From Actinomyces sp. (GTDB lineage Bacteria; Actinomycetota; Actinomycetes; Actinomycetales; Actinomycetaceae), in assembly GCA_022649165.1 (NCBI GenBank), contig JALCNR010000014.1:19350-83349 (forward strand): 64,000 nucleotides of DNA, written 5' to 3'. The notes below the pieces were generated by a model. The model worked only from the letters and a program-made list of their open reading frames with translations. It had not been told where the DNA came from and made no database searches. The position numbers were made by a program, and so were the translations under genes. Shown here piece after piece: positions 38,201-46,171 of the stretch (positions within the stretch are counted from its first letter, which is position 1; each line of letters opens with the position of its first letter).

Positions 38201-38319
38201 CGGCTCTCACGGACCTCCTGGAACGGGAGGAGCGCGCGCTCGACGTCGAGGGGGACTCCGTCGTCCTGGGCCTGCGGCCTTTCCAGGTCGCGACCGTCCG
38301 CCTCTCCTGGCGGCGGTGA
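35284..38319 (+). CDS. GH38 family alpha-mannosidase
   Basis: A 1011-residue cytoplasmic enzyme. A carbohydrate-binding-like N-terminal region precedes the GH38 catalytic barrel. The zinc ligands are in GHAHIDSAWLWPL (His265, Asp267), the nucleophile is Asp377 in WLPDSFGFSAAFPQI, and a third zinc ligand is in the LGQFHDILPGSAIGWVYDE motif. The C-terminal third is the beta-rich GH38C domain. These retaining enzymes remove alpha-mannose from N-glycans or imported oligosaccharides. With the upstream importer and ROK repressor, it should act on imported alpha-mannosides. ATG 35284 is 114 bp after the permease and has a weak ribosome site (AAGAAGGA). Confidence 0.93.
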   Translation: MNESHARLTVDRIDRLVHDRIVPAVNAHAIPVDVLRWDAPGEPVAFAEAVRADYRPSEPGEAWGAPWSTTWFRLETTVPATWRAEDGLVEFAVDLGFTRANPGFQAEGTAWDADGRIIKGIQPRNAHVPVRAIAGQRVVVYVEAAGNPDLARSGAESFLPTGLGRRETAGSACQYRRGDFLLTQRDETVWSLLQDLRALRGLVDVLPADRPRRSRVLEAMDAMLALVDPHDVGSTAEAGRSALRPALASPAAASAHAVVATGHAHIDSAWLWPLRETRRKVARTYSNVLSLMEEYPDLVYACPAAQHLSWIESDYPELFARVRAAVQEGRFVLVGGMWVESDTNMPSGESLVRQFVEGKQYMREKFGVETHEVWLPDSFGFSAAFPQIARQAGCGWFLSQKLSWNDTNRMPHHSFLWEGIDGSRVYAHFPPVDTYNSDLSAADLDRAERQFASPERANTSLVPFGYGDGGGGPTREMMEAARRTADLEGSPRVSVGTPAAFFTASEAADPRPPVWSGELYLELHRGVFTSQADTKRGNRRSEALLHEAELWAATACVRRGASYPYDRLADLWRTVLLGQFHDILPGSAIGWVYDEFKQKYAQIERDAEEITASALGSLCGVGDTGAPSVMASANSTPFPTAGVPAGGVGAAVPPASRTVAIEDAAGWTLDNGEVRVHVGRDGAIDSLVHVALGREVVPDGEKAGVPQLFRDNPAKWDAWDLDPIAAGTGRPLLGADAVWLDGGSAEPTVRAERTFGDSALSQSISLVPGRAQVDVSCDVDWHESEHLLKIAYPVDIRSDHFASEIQFGHLNRPLHTNTSWDEARFEMCAHRWVYIDEPGFGVGIVNDSTYGHDVTKADSGRAAVIRQSLLRAPKYPDPDADQGRHRFRTRIVVGEGLEDVIAAGYEVNCPPRPVKAAGPVEPLVRPENELGCAVLDTVKLAQDRSGDVILRVYEALGGRARIRLHIGEEIARAALTDLLEREERALDVEGDSVVLGLRPFQVATVRLSWRR

Positions 38320-38340
38320 CCGCGGGTGAAGGAGCATGCG

Positions 38341-40434
38341 ATGAGCCTCGATGCGCGGCCGATGCTGGAACTCTGGTTCGGCAACTTCTTCGAGCCCTTC
38401 TTCTCCAACGTCGAGGCGGTGCGCGAGGGGCTGGCGGACGCGGCGGATCTGGGCTTCACCACGGTGAACCTCGACTCCAAGCCGTGGGAGGACTTCTTCG
38501 CGCGCTATCGCGGAGAGCCGGCTAGCGCGTATGTGGCGATGCAGGAGTTCATCATGTCGGAGTCCGCCCTGCGGGGCATGGACTACACGTGCCTCGCCCT
38601 GTACTTCTGCGGGGACAACCTCTATCCGAACATCCGCGATGTGCCGCCCGTCCGCGGCGAGGACGCCATCGGGGTCGACGGCGAGTCCCTGGGGACCTAC
38701 AAGTACTGGTCCGCCCGGGCGCGTCAGACGATGGCCGATCATGTGAGGGGCCTGTTGGGCCTGTACGGCAGTGGGATGCGCCGGAGCGCGGACGGCCGCC
38801 CCGTCGTCCAGACGATGTTCGACCCGATGGCCAAACCCAGTTTCGACGAGGAGGGGCGGCGGCATTACCTGTCGTGGCTGCGCCGGCACTACGCCGACGA
38901 CATCGGCGCGCTGAACCGGAGGTACGGCCTGGACGCGAGGAGCTTCGAGGGCCTCGGTCCCCGCGACTACTGGCTGCGACCCGAGGAGCTGAGCTCGGCC
39001 GGCTGCGCCCGCCCGACGGCGGCGGACTTCAGCGGTGAGACGCCGGATCTGTTCCGATGGCTCGACAACCAGGAGTACCTCGCGGAGCTGACGGTGGAGT
39101 ACTTCGCGGCGATGGAGCACTGCTGGTCATCCGGAGACACGCACGTGTTCTCCGAGCCCGTGCTGCAGCAATGGGGGTACTTCTTCAACCCTCCTGGCCG
39201 AGGGGTGTGGCAGACGGGGCAGCGTGCGCTGGATGTCTACAGGATCGCGCGTCATGTCGACTCGGCCATGGTCATCGCCGCTCCGCTGAACGCCGAGGAC
39301 CGGCCCGACGCCTATGCCCTGTCCGTGGAGACGTCCATCGCGCGTTGCGCCAACGAGGGCAGGGACTTCACGGGAGGCCTCTATCTCGGCCGGCACGTAA
39401 ACGAGGACATCTACGCGGTGGTCGCTCCCGGCGAGGCGATCGCCACAGAGGTGGCCGGGGGAGCGCGCCGGATGCACAGCTACGGGTACTCGGGGCTCGA
39501 CGACGGGGGCGTCCTGTGGCGGATGGGCCGTGATTTCAAGCAGTCGGTGCGGGACGGGAACCTGTGGGCGCAGAGGGTCATCCCGTTGATCGACGCTCCG
39601 CGCGACAAGGAAGTCGCCCTGGTCTTCCCGGCGGAGATGAGCCTCTACGAGCCCCTCGAGGTGGACGAGGGCGGCCGCCATCGCATGGACCTCCTGGGGT
39701 GGTACAGGCAGCTCACGGACCTCGGGTGGCAGGTGGACATCCTGCACAAGGACCAGATCGCCGCCGGCGCCCTGAGCGGGTACCAGCACCTGGTAATCCC
39801 GACGAACTCGATGTACCGATTCGACCGGGACGAGACGCTGGAACGGGCGGTGCGCGAGTTCGCGGAGGCGGGCGGGACCGTCCTCCACGGTCCGCACGAC
39901 GCCCTGGCGGACGGCGCCTTCGGGATCGGGGGGCGCGATGTGCCCTTCGACTGCATCGACTGGGAGGAGCAGGGCGTGATCCCCCACGGATGGTCGACCG
40001 TGGCCTACGACTCGACGGACGAGGCGCTGGCGGTCTACCACGGGTCGCGCGCCGCGGCGCTCGCGCGCACACAGGTGGGGCGGGGCGCCGTGTACTCGTT
40101 CGGGTTCGAGTACGGGTACGCCTACTCCCGGCGGACGATGCCGTCGGTGCCGCCGCGATACGGGAGGAGCGACGTGCATCCCGTCGTGCTGTTCGACCGG
40201 ACACCGGTCGAGGCGATCCTCGGGACCCCTGCGTCCGCGCCGTTGCCTCCGAGCAAGGGCGTCGAGGTCGCGCGGTTCGGTCGCCACGTCGTGATCGTCA
40301 ATCATCGTTCCACCAGGGTCGACCTGTCAGCGGTCCCCGCGGAGGAGCGGATCGAGATGGTCCCGTCCGTTCCCGGCTGGCTTCCCGGGCACTCGGCGGC
40401 ATACCTGCGGCTGGGAGCTGGAGTCGGCGGATGA
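38341..40434 (+). CDS. Unclassified TIM-barrel glycoside hydrolase, GH42/GH164-like
   Basis: A 697-residue cytoplasmic protein. The N-terminal 400 residues look like a GH-A clan barrel: the strand TTVNLDSKPWEDFF, then YFCGDNLYPNIRDV, and EEGRRHYLSWLRRHYADDIGALNRRYGL, which resembles the region after strand 4 of GH42. A class-I glutamine-amidotransferase-like fold follows (VALVFPAEMSLYEPL, LVIPTNSMYRFD, EAGGTVLHGPHDAL), as in beta-galactosidase trimerisation domains, and then a small beta domain. The architecture matches GH42 and the GH164 beta-mannosidases; I cannot assign the exact family. It lies 21 bp after the GH38 gene, so it probably takes the core beta-mannoside or a galactoside left by GH38. 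ATG 38341 follows AAGGAG. Confidence 0.68.
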   Translation: MSLDARPMLELWFGNFFEPFFSNVEAVREGLADAADLGFTTVNLDSKPWEDFFARYRGEPASAYVAMQEFIMSESALRGMDYTCLALYFCGDNLYPNIRDVPPVRGEDAIGVDGESLGTYKYWSARARQTMADHVRGLLGLYGSGMRRSADGRPVVQTMFDPMAKPSFDEEGRRHYLSWLRRHYADDIGALNRRYGLDARSFEGLGPRDYWLRPEELSSAGCARPTAADFSGETPDLFRWLDNQEYLAELTVEYFAAMEHCWSSGDTHVFSEPVLQQWGYFFNPPGRGVWQTGQRALDVYRIARHVDSAMVIAAPLNAEDRPDAYALSVETSIARCANEGRDFTGGLYLGRHVNEDIYAVVAPGEAIATEVAGGARRMHSYGYSGLDDGGVLWRMGRDFKQSVRDGNLWAQRVIPLIDAPRDKEVALVFPAEMSLYEPLEVDEGGRHRMDLLGWYRQLTDLGWQVDILHKDQIAAGALSGYQHLVIPTNSMYRFDRDETLERAVREFAEAGGTVLHGPHDALADGAFGIGGRDVPFDCIDWEEQGVIPHGWSTVAYDSTDEALAVYHGSRAAALARTQVGRGAVYSFGFEYGYAYSRRTMPSVPPRYGRSDVHPVVLFDRTPVEAILGTPASAPLPPSKGVEVARFGRHVVIVNHRSTRVDLSAVPAEERIEMVPSVPGWLPGHSAAYLRLGAGVGG

Positions 40435-40491
40435 GAGAACGAGGCCTGGGCGGACACGGGCGCGCGCCGGCCGGGCCCGGCGGGCAGAACT

Positions 40492-40821
40492 CTACGTCAA
40501 CTCCTCGGTGACCTGTCGGAGGACGCCGGCGACCCGGGACATCGTCTGGGCGTCGATCTCCAGCCATTGCTCCTCGCCGTCCCCCACGTAGACCCACGTC
40601 GGCCCGCGTCCTCCCTTCCGGGAGACGACCACCACGAACTCGCGGACCTCCCCCAGGGTCTCGGACTCCGCTGTGCCGGACCTCGCGATGACAGGGACCG
40701 CCAGGCCGCTGCTCTGGTGCAGGCGATCCTCCGGAGGATCGCTCCGCCCGTGGCGGACCGTGCACCACGGGGGGCATGCGCCCTCCTGCCGGCCGGCCGC
40801 GCAATCCTGCTCATCCGCCAC
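40492..40821 (-). CDS. DUF6907-like small protein
   Basis: A 109-residue protein with the CPPWCTVRHG motif near residue 18 that marks the DUF6907 family of actinobacteria, followed by two acidic beta strands (VREFVVVVSRKG, TWVYVGDGEEQWLEI). The function of the family is unknown; Cys and His residues suggest a small metal site. It converges with the glycosidase gene. A GC-rich stem (CGCCGG, loop, CCGGCG) in the 57 bp between the stop codons could serve as a shared terminator. Confidence 0.65.
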   Translation of the reverse strand: MADEQDCAAGRQEGACPPWCTVRHGRSDPPEDRLHQSSGLAVPVIARSGTAESETLGEVREFVVVVSRKGGRGPTWVYVGDGEEQWLEIDAQTMSRVAGVLRQVTEELT

Positions 40822-41220
40822 GTTTGCCTCCTTCTGATCCTCGCCGAGGCGTCAGGGACATCCTCGGCGTGGGCATGCGCACCTCCGGGAGGCTGTCCAC
40901 AGGGTTCAAAACACCTGACATTAAAGGATCCTCTTGCGACATATGCTACTTTTAAGTAGCATTCCATATGTGGCAGCCGGCCGGGCCGGCGGTGCGGACA
41001 CCTCTCGGGGACGCGAGCGCATCCTGCGCCACCGGTGCTCTGATGGCCGGTTGCCGCATGTCTGAACATGTCTGAGACAAGGAAGTCGATCGATGTCGAA
41101 TTTTGTCAGAACAATTGGGCGAGCAGAGGTTGACATCTTGTCCTTTCCGAGACGCGGAACGCCTCCAGAGACAACACGGGGCCGGCAAGGCGGTCCTCGG
41201 AATGCGAGAAAGGAAGACCG
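40822..41220. other. 399 bp gene-free regulatory region before the CUT2 operon
   Basis: No convincing ORF lies here. Its left part (40905-40975) is strikingly AT-rich for this DNA and holds the operator-promoter at 40939. Two direct copies of CATGTCTGA start at 41057 and 41067, exactly 10 bp apart, and a related inverted sequence TCAGAACA is at 41106; these look like a second protein-binding site. A TTGACA at 41130 has no -10 at the right distance. A transcript from the 40.96 kb promoter would have a leader of about 250 bases. Confidence 0.5.
40939..40971 (+). promoter_or_regulatory. Double-palindrome operator with embedded promoter
   Basis: A perfect 20 bp palindrome, ATGCTACTT-TT-AAGTAGCAT (40943-40962), is nested within a second pair of arms, ACATAT and ATATGT. 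The -35-like TTGCGA (40934-40939) and the -10-like TAGCAT (40957-40962) have a 17 bp spacer, so the -10 is the right arm of the palindrome. The same ATGCTACT and AGTAGCAT half-sites recur upstream of the XRE regulator at 46172. A bound repressor would directly block the promoter of the CUT2 operon. Confidence 0.68.
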
Positions 41221-42294
41221 ATGAAACGCACGAACCACCTACGCCTGCTGCTCGGCGCCGTCATCCCCCTGCTCATGCTCGCAGCCTGCAGCACATCCAA
41301 CCAGTCGGCCGCAGACCAGTCCGGCTCCCGCAGCGAGTCGGGGACCTCGCCGGGGGAGAGCGCCATCGCCCCTCTGAGCAAGGACGGCCCGCTGACGATC
41401 TCCTACATCCCCATCACCATGAACACGCAGTACACCATGACGCAGTACGGGATGCAGGAACAGATCGACCGGCTCGGCGGGAGCGATTTCGCGACCCTCG
41501 ACGTCCAGGCGCCCGCGTCGAACGACCAGTCGCTGAGCATGCAGCCGAGCATCATGGAGAACGCCATCGCCAAGGGCGTTGACGCCATCGTCTTGTCGAC
41601 CGAGGACGAGCAGGCGATGCTCCCCTACATGAAGAAGGCCACAGAGGCTGGAATCCCGGTCTTCCTCACGAACATGGCGGAGGTCAACGAGGACGACGCC
41701 TACTTCGTCAGCAACATCGGATACAGCCAGTACGACGCCTCCCACCTCATCGGCGAATGGGTTGTCGACGACACCGCCGGCAAGGACGCGAAGATCGGGA
41801 TCCTCGAGGGGTATCCCGGCCTTCTCAACGACCAGCGGCTCGCGGGATTCAAGGACGCCATCGCGGACCACGCCAACCTGGAGGTCGTCGCCTCGCAGAC
41901 AGCGGACTGGACCCGGGCCAAGGGCCAGGAGGTCACCGAGAACATCCTCACCGCGAGTCCTGACATCGACATCATCTACGGGATGTACGACGAGATGGCG
42001 CTCGGCGCCGTCTCCGCGATCAAGACGATGAGCACGGAGAAGGACATCATCGTCGCTGGGTACGACAACACCGCTGACGGGAATGCGGCCATCAAGAACG
42101 GCGAGCTCGCGGTGACCGTGGACACGGGATCGAAGAAGGTCGGAGTCGAACTGATCAACGCGATCAAGAGCTTCGTGACCGAGGGGAAGGCCGTCGATCG
42201 GGAGATCAACGTCCCTCCGATCATTGTCGACGCGACGAACGTCGACGAGTTCGGCGAGGACACCTATGAGTACGTGCCCCGGGATCCCGAATGA
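41221..42294 (+). CDS. CUT2-type sugar ABC transporter substrate-binding lipoprotein (RbsB-like)
   Basis: A 357-residue lipoprotein with lipobox LAAC (Cys23) and a Ser-rich tether. The fold is the periplasmic-binding-protein family 4 (ribose/galactose type): LSKDGPLTISYIPITMNT, GVDAIVLSTEDEQAM, IGILEGYPGLLNDQRLAGFK, and IIVAGYDNTADGNAAIKNG. These monosaccharide-binding proteins also serve for autoinducer-2 or sugar acids. The start ATG follows AGAAAGGAAGACCG. A long leader with nested operators precedes it. The following genes encode the ATPase and permease. Confidence 0.9.
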   Translation: MKRTNHLRLLLGAVIPLLMLAACSTSNQSAADQSGSRSESGTSPGESAIAPLSKDGPLTISYIPITMNTQYTMTQYGMQEQIDRLGGSDFATLDVQAPASNDQSLSMQPSIMENAIAKGVDAIVLSTEDEQAMLPYMKKATEAGIPVFLTNMAEVNEDDAYFVSNIGYSQYDASHLIGEWVVDDTAGKDAKIGILEGYPGLLNDQRLAGFKDAIADHANLEVVASQTADWTRAKGQEVTENILTASPDIDIIYGMYDEMALGAVSAIKTMSTEKDIIVAGYDNTADGNAAIKNGELAVTVDTGSKKVGVELINAIKSFVTEGKAVDREINVPPIIVDATNVDEFGEDTYEYVPRDPE

Positions 42295-42370
42295 TCGCCG
42301 CGAGTCCCGGGACTCCCCTCCCGGATGCCGCGAGCGTGCGGACCGGGCGGCGCGGCGCCGATCTGATTGG

Positions 42371-43915
42371 ATGATGATGGAAAACGACGAGGCAGTGCTG
42401 CGCGTGCGCGACGTGCGCAAGTCCTTCAATCGAGTCCCCGTTCTCAAGGGCGTCAGCCTGGATGTCGGACGGGCGCAGGTGCTCGGACTGCTCGGGGCGA
42501 ACGGCGCGGGGAAGTCCACTCTGATCAAGATCGTCGCGGGCGCCCACTCGGCGGAGGGAGGCTCGGTCGTCTGCAACGGGCGTGACATCACGAATAGGGG
42601 CGTGCGCGCCGCCGAGCGCTCCGGGATCCGCGTGATCCACCAGGAACTCAGCTTGTTCGAGCCCCTGAGTGTCTATGAGAACGTGTTCAGCGGACATGAG
42701 CTGACGTCGCCGAGGACGGTCCCCTACGTCGGGCGGCTCGACAGACAGCAGATGATCGCGGAGTCCGACCGCGTCCTCAACCAGCAGATGGGCGTCGGAC
42801 TGGATGTGACGCGTCCGGTCTCCGCCCTGTCCGTCGGGCAGAAGCAGCTGGTCGAGATCGCGCGCGCGGTGCACACCAGAGCCGCGCTCGTCATCATGGA
42901 CGAGCCGACCACCAGCCTCGAGTCCAGGGAGAAGCGCGTCCTCCGCGAGGTCATCCAGAAACTGACCCGGGAGGGCACGTCGGTCCTGTACATCTCGCAC
43001 GATCTCGACGAGGTCCTCTCGGTCTGCGATGAGGTCGTCGTGCTCCGCGACGGCCGCGTCGTCCTCAACGAGCCGACACGGACGAGTCTCACCGCGCGCG
43101 ACATCGTCGTCGCGATGACCGGAAAGGAACTGGGGCACCAGTACCCGCCGCCGGTGCGCGAACTCGGCGGGACCTGTCTGTCGGTCGAGGGCCTCGAGGC
43201 CGATGGCCTGGCCGAGCCGATCAGCTTCGACGTCAGGGCCGGGGAGGTCTTCGGGATCGCCGGGCTGGCCGGATCCGGCAAGAGCGCACTCGTGCGTGCG
43301 CTCGCGGGCCTCGAGCCTCCCATGGGCGGTTCGGTGCGCCTCGACGGTGCGCCCATCGATCCGCGAACGCCCCGACGGGCCATCAGTCGCGGGTTCGTCT
43401 TCGTCCCGTCCGACCGGAAACTCGAAGGGGTGTTCCCCATGGAGTCCGCGACCTGGAACATGACGATCGGGAGCCTCGCGGATCTCACCAGGCCCCGCGG
43501 CGTCGCCATCGACGGCCGGCGTGAGCACGAGGTCTCGACGCGCCTCCAGGACCGTTTCAAGATCAGGATCGACGGAGCCGACCAAAGGATCGAGAACCTC
43601 AGCGGCGGGAACCAGCAGAAGGTCATCCTGGCGCGCAGCCTCGAGCAGCGCCCGACCGTCCTCCTCATGGAGGAGCCCACCAGGGGGATCGACGTCGCGG
43701 CGAGGCGCGACATCTATGTGCAAATCCGGGAGTTCGCCGCGGAAGGGAACTGCGTGGTCCTGGTCTCGTCGGATGACGACGAGCTCGCCGGCATGTGTCA
43801 CGAGGTGCTGGTGATGTACGGCGGACGGGTCCGCGGCCTCCTCGAAGGCGACGAGATCACCGTCGAGCAGATGAAGTACCTGATCATGACGGCACCGGAA
43901 GCAGAGGTGGCTTGA
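42371..43915 (+). CDS. CUT2-type sugar ABC transporter ATP-binding protein (RbsA/MglA-like)
   Basis: A 514-residue protein with two ATPase domains. The first has Walker A GANGAGKST, signature LSVGQKQLVEIARA and Walker B LVIMDEPTTSL; the second has Walker A GLAGSGKSAL, signature LSGGNQQKVILARSL and MEEPTRGIDVAA, as usual for RbsA-type proteins in which the second domain departs from the consensus. It powers import with the next permease. The start is one of three consecutive ATGs (42371, 42374, 42377), none with a strong ribosome site. A GAGTCCCGGGACTC palindrome lies in the 76 bp gap before it. Confidence 0.92.
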   Translation: MMMENDEAVLRVRDVRKSFNRVPVLKGVSLDVGRAQVLGLLGANGAGKSTLIKIVAGAHSAEGGSVVCNGRDITNRGVRAAERSGIRVIHQELSLFEPLSVYENVFSGHELTSPRTVPYVGRLDRQQMIAESDRVLNQQMGVGLDVTRPVSALSVGQKQLVEIARAVHTRAALVIMDEPTTSLESREKRVLREVIQKLTREGTSVLYISHDLDEVLSVCDEVVVLRDGRVVLNEPTRTSLTARDIVVAMTGKELGHQYPPPVRELGGTCLSVEGLEADGLAEPISFDVRAGEVFGIAGLAGSGKSALVRALAGLEPPMGGSVRLDGAPIDPRTPRRAISRGFVFVPSDRKLEGVFPMESATWNMTIGSLADLTRPRGVAIDGRREHEVSTRLQDRFKIRIDGADQRIENLSGGNQQKVILARSLEQRPTVLLMEEPTRGIDVAARRDIYVQIREFAAEGNCVVLVSSDDDELAGMCHEVLVMYGGRVRGLLEGDEITVEQMKYLIMTAPEAEVA

Positions 43916-43919
43916 GACA

Positions 43920-44969
43920 ATGAAGACGACGAATGCCTCTCAGCGGCTGAGGGGCCTCATCAGGCGCAACATCTCCCTTTTCGGGGTGATTCTCGCTCTT
44001 GCGCTCATCATGATCGCGCTGAGCCTGACGACGGGCTCGTTCTTCACGGCGAGCAACCTCTCGAACATCGCCCGGCAGTCCGTCTGGGTCGGCGTCATGG
44101 CCGTCGGGATGGTGTTCGTCCTGGGAACGGAGGGGATCGACCTCAGCGTCGGCTCGGTCCTCTCCCTCACGGGGGTCGTCGTCGCCGCCCTCATCACCGG
44201 CGGGCAGAACATCTTCCTGGCGCTGATCGCCGGTCTCGCGTTCGGGAGCCTCGTCGGACTGGTCAACGGCCTCCTCATCACCAGTGTCAGGCTCCCGCCC
44301 TTCATCGCGACACTCGGGATGATGAGCGTCCTCCAGGGCATCGCCTATGTGTACACCCAGGGGATCCCGATCTACGGGCTGCAGTACCCGGAGATGCAGA
44401 TGTGGGCCCAGGGGTTCGTCGGACCGGTCCCGATCCCCGTCCTGATCATGCTCATCGTGTGGGTGCTGGGCTTCGCGGTCCTCACGAGGACGCCGTACGG
44501 CCGGTACGTGCTCTCCGTCGGGAGCAATGAGAACGCGGCCAATCTGGTGGGGATCTCGGTGAACAGGATCAAGATCTCCGTCTACGTCGTGTCGGGGTTC
44601 CTCGCGGCCCTGGCGGGGATCCTCCTGGCCTCCAGAAGCGAGGCAGCGGTGCCGACCGCCGGATCCGGCTACGAGATGGACGTCATCGCCGCGGCTGTCA
44701 TCGGCGGCACGTCGATGTCGGGCGGAATCGCGTCAATCTCGGGCGCGGTCATCGGATCCGTCTTGATGACGACCATCCGAAACGGCCTCAACCTGCTGGG
44801 GATCTCCAGCCTGTGGCACCAGGTCGTCATGGGGATCCTCATCCTCGTCGCGGTCGCGATCGGAAGCTGGCGTAGCGGCGAATCTCGGGGCTCCGCGAAG
44901 AAAGGTAGTATATTTACCATCGTTCCCAAAAAAATCTCAATCGAAAAGTCCTCGAAGACGAGTGACTGA
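43920..44969 (+). CDS. CUT2-type sugar ABC transporter permease (RbsC-like)
   Basis: A 349-residue membrane protein with about nine helices, starting at residues 20-40 (LFGVILALALIMIALSL). GMVFVLGTEGIDLSVGSVLSLTG and the coupling loop AAVIGGTSMSGGIASISGAVIGS near residue 260 are the RbsC signatures. It starts 4 bp after the ATPase stop. A single permease gene implies a homodimeric channel. The C-terminal tail of about 30 residues is Lys/Ser-rich and more AT-rich than its surroundings. Confidence 0.92.
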   Translation: MKTTNASQRLRGLIRRNISLFGVILALALIMIALSLTTGSFFTASNLSNIARQSVWVGVMAVGMVFVLGTEGIDLSVGSVLSLTGVVVAALITGGQNIFLALIAGLAFGSLVGLVNGLLITSVRLPPFIATLGMMSVLQGIAYVYTQGIPIYGLQYPEMQMWAQGFVGPVPIPVLIMLIVWVLGFAVLTRTPYGRYVLSVGSNENAANLVGISVNRIKISVYVVSGFLAALAGILLASRSEAAVPTAGSGYEMDVIAAAVIGGTSMSGGIASISGAVIGSVLMTTIRNGLNLLGISSLWHQVVMGILILVAVAIGSWRSGESRGSAKKGSIFTIVPKKISIEKSSKTSD

Positions 44970-44988
44970 GAAGAAACGGAGGAACATC

Positions 44989-45816
44989 ATGAGGCTCTAT
45001 GTGATTGCCAACGGCTGGAACGAGAACGACCTGGCCAACCTGGTCCTGAACCCGCACCTCGGAACGGACGGCGACCGATATCCGCGGCCGGAATGGGTCA
45101 AAGCGCCGATCTGGTCGGTGCTCGTCGAGACCGACGACGGGCACAGGATCCTCTTCGACACGGCGAGCCATCCCCGGGCGATGAGTGAGCGGTGGCCGCA
45201 GGGGCAGCGCGAGAAGACCCCATACCATTGCCCGCCCGAGCAGGAACTTCTCCCGTCGCTGCTCAGGCTCGGAGTGTCCCCGGATGACATCGACATCGTC
45301 GTGGCCTCCCACCTCCATGAGGACCATGCGGGAGGGCTCGAGTTCTTTCCTCGGTCCACCATCTACGTCCACGAGAACGAGATCAAGAACACCCTCCTTC
45401 TCCACGCGACGACGCCCGACGAGTCGATGGGCGCCTACATCGGCCGCGACATCGACCAGTGGCTCGCGGCCCAGCTTCACTGGGAGGTCGTCGAATCGGA
45501 CTCGGAGGACCGTGAGATCGCTCAGGGCGTCCGACTCCTCAATTTCGGGCCGGGCCACACGTACGGGATGCTCGGCCTTCTCGTCGCACTGCCGCGCACG
45601 GGGAACATCATCCTGTGCTCGGACGCGATCATGAGTGCCGCGAACTACGGCCCACCGATCCAGCTCAACGGATTCCCCTACGACTCGCTCGGGATCGTCC
45701 GGACGACGCGACGCGTCCATGCCCTGGCAGATCGCCACCGCGCTCAGGTCTGGTTCGGCCACGACCAGGCGCAGTTCGAGACGCTGACGCTGTCCGATCA
45801 GGGCTACTACGACTGA
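44989..45816 (+). CDS. Metallo-beta-lactamase-fold hydrolase, N-acyl-homoserine-lactonase-like
   Basis: A 275-residue hydrolase with the dizinc motif SHLHEDHAGG (His108, His110, Asp112, His113) and further ligands in FGPGHTYGMLGLLV and ILCSDAIMS, ending in FGHDQAQF. The early pattern VKAPIWSVLVETDDGHRILFDTA and the overall length fit the AttM/AiiA-like lactonase family. Following a monosaccharide importer, a sugar-lactone or acyl-lactone ring-opening role is possible; quorum quenching is the other option. ATG 44989 is 6 bp after GGAGG; GTG 44962 would overlap the permease end. A terminator hairpin follows. Confidence 0.8.
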   Translation: MRLYVIANGWNENDLANLVLNPHLGTDGDRYPRPEWVKAPIWSVLVETDDGHRILFDTASHPRAMSERWPQGQREKTPYHCPPEQELLPSLLRLGVSPDDIDIVVASHLHEDHAGGLEFFPRSTIYVHENEIKNTLLLHATTPDESMGAYIGRDIDQWLAAQLHWEVVESDSEDREIAQGVRLLNFGPGHTYGMLGLLVALPRTGNIILCSDAIMSAANYGPPIQLNGFPYDSLGIVRTTRRVHALADRHRAQVWFGHDQAQFETLTLSDQGYYD

Positions 45817-45847
45817 CCGTCCGGGACAGCCCGCCGAGGACGGGCAG

Positions 45848-45893
45848 CGGCGTGTCCTGCCCAGCCGCTGGGAGCGGTGGACAGGACACGCCG
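45848..45893. terminator. Bidirectional terminator hairpin
   Basis: CGGCGTGTCCTG (45848-45859) pairs with CAGGACACGCCG (45882-45893), a perfect 12 bp stem with a 22-base loop that can itself fold (CAGCCGCTGGGAGCGG). It lies in the 111 bp gap between the converging lactonase and XRE genes, so it can end both transcripts. No clear U-run is present, which is common in GC-rich actinobacteria. Confidence 0.65.
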
Positions 45894-45927
45894 TGTTACG
45901 GCCCGGGAGGAGCCCGGCATGACGCGC

Positions 45928-46152
45928 TCAGTCCGGTCCGGGGCGATGCAGGAGCTCGAAGGGCGAGACCTCTGCGCCCTCGGCGATCCGTTCGATGGAC
46001 TGCAGGCTGAGGTTGCGCTCCCCGCGCTCGACGCCGCCGAGGTAGGTGCGGTGGACGCCGACCGTGTCGGCGAACTGCTCCTGGCTCATGCCGCGTCGCT
46101 TGCGCAGCTGTCTGATGTTGGCTCCGACGATGCGCTGAAGTTCGCCTTCCAT
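45928..46152 (-). CDS. Small XRE-family helix-turn-helix regulator
   Basis: A 74-residue stand-alone DNA-binding domain. Residues 10-60 contain the XRE fold: ANIRQLRKRRGMSQEQFADT, then VHRTYLGGVERGERNLSLQS and IERIAEGAEVSPFELL. There is no sensor domain, so another factor or its level must carry the signal. I take ATG 46152 (MEGELQR); a TTG at 46161 would add three residues. A long inverted repeat (46172-46207) that shares half-sites with the CUT2 operator at 40943 is directly upstream, making this protein the first candidate for binding both. Confidence 0.86.
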   Translation of the reverse strand: MEGELQRIVGANIRQLRKRRGMSQEQFADTVGVHRTYLGGVERGERNLSLQSIERIAEGAEVSPFELLHRPGPD

Positions 46153-46171
46153 GTCGCCCAACGCTCGCGGA

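Noticed and set aside
36904..39120. A 738-codon open frame on the minus strand
   Set aside because: Lies opposite the GH38 and TIM-barrel glycosidase genes; composition is that of a shadow frame.
41130..41160. TTGACA as the promoter of the CUT2 operon
   Set aside because: No -10 hexamer lies 16 to 19 bp downstream; the operator-linked promoter at 40934-40962 is better.
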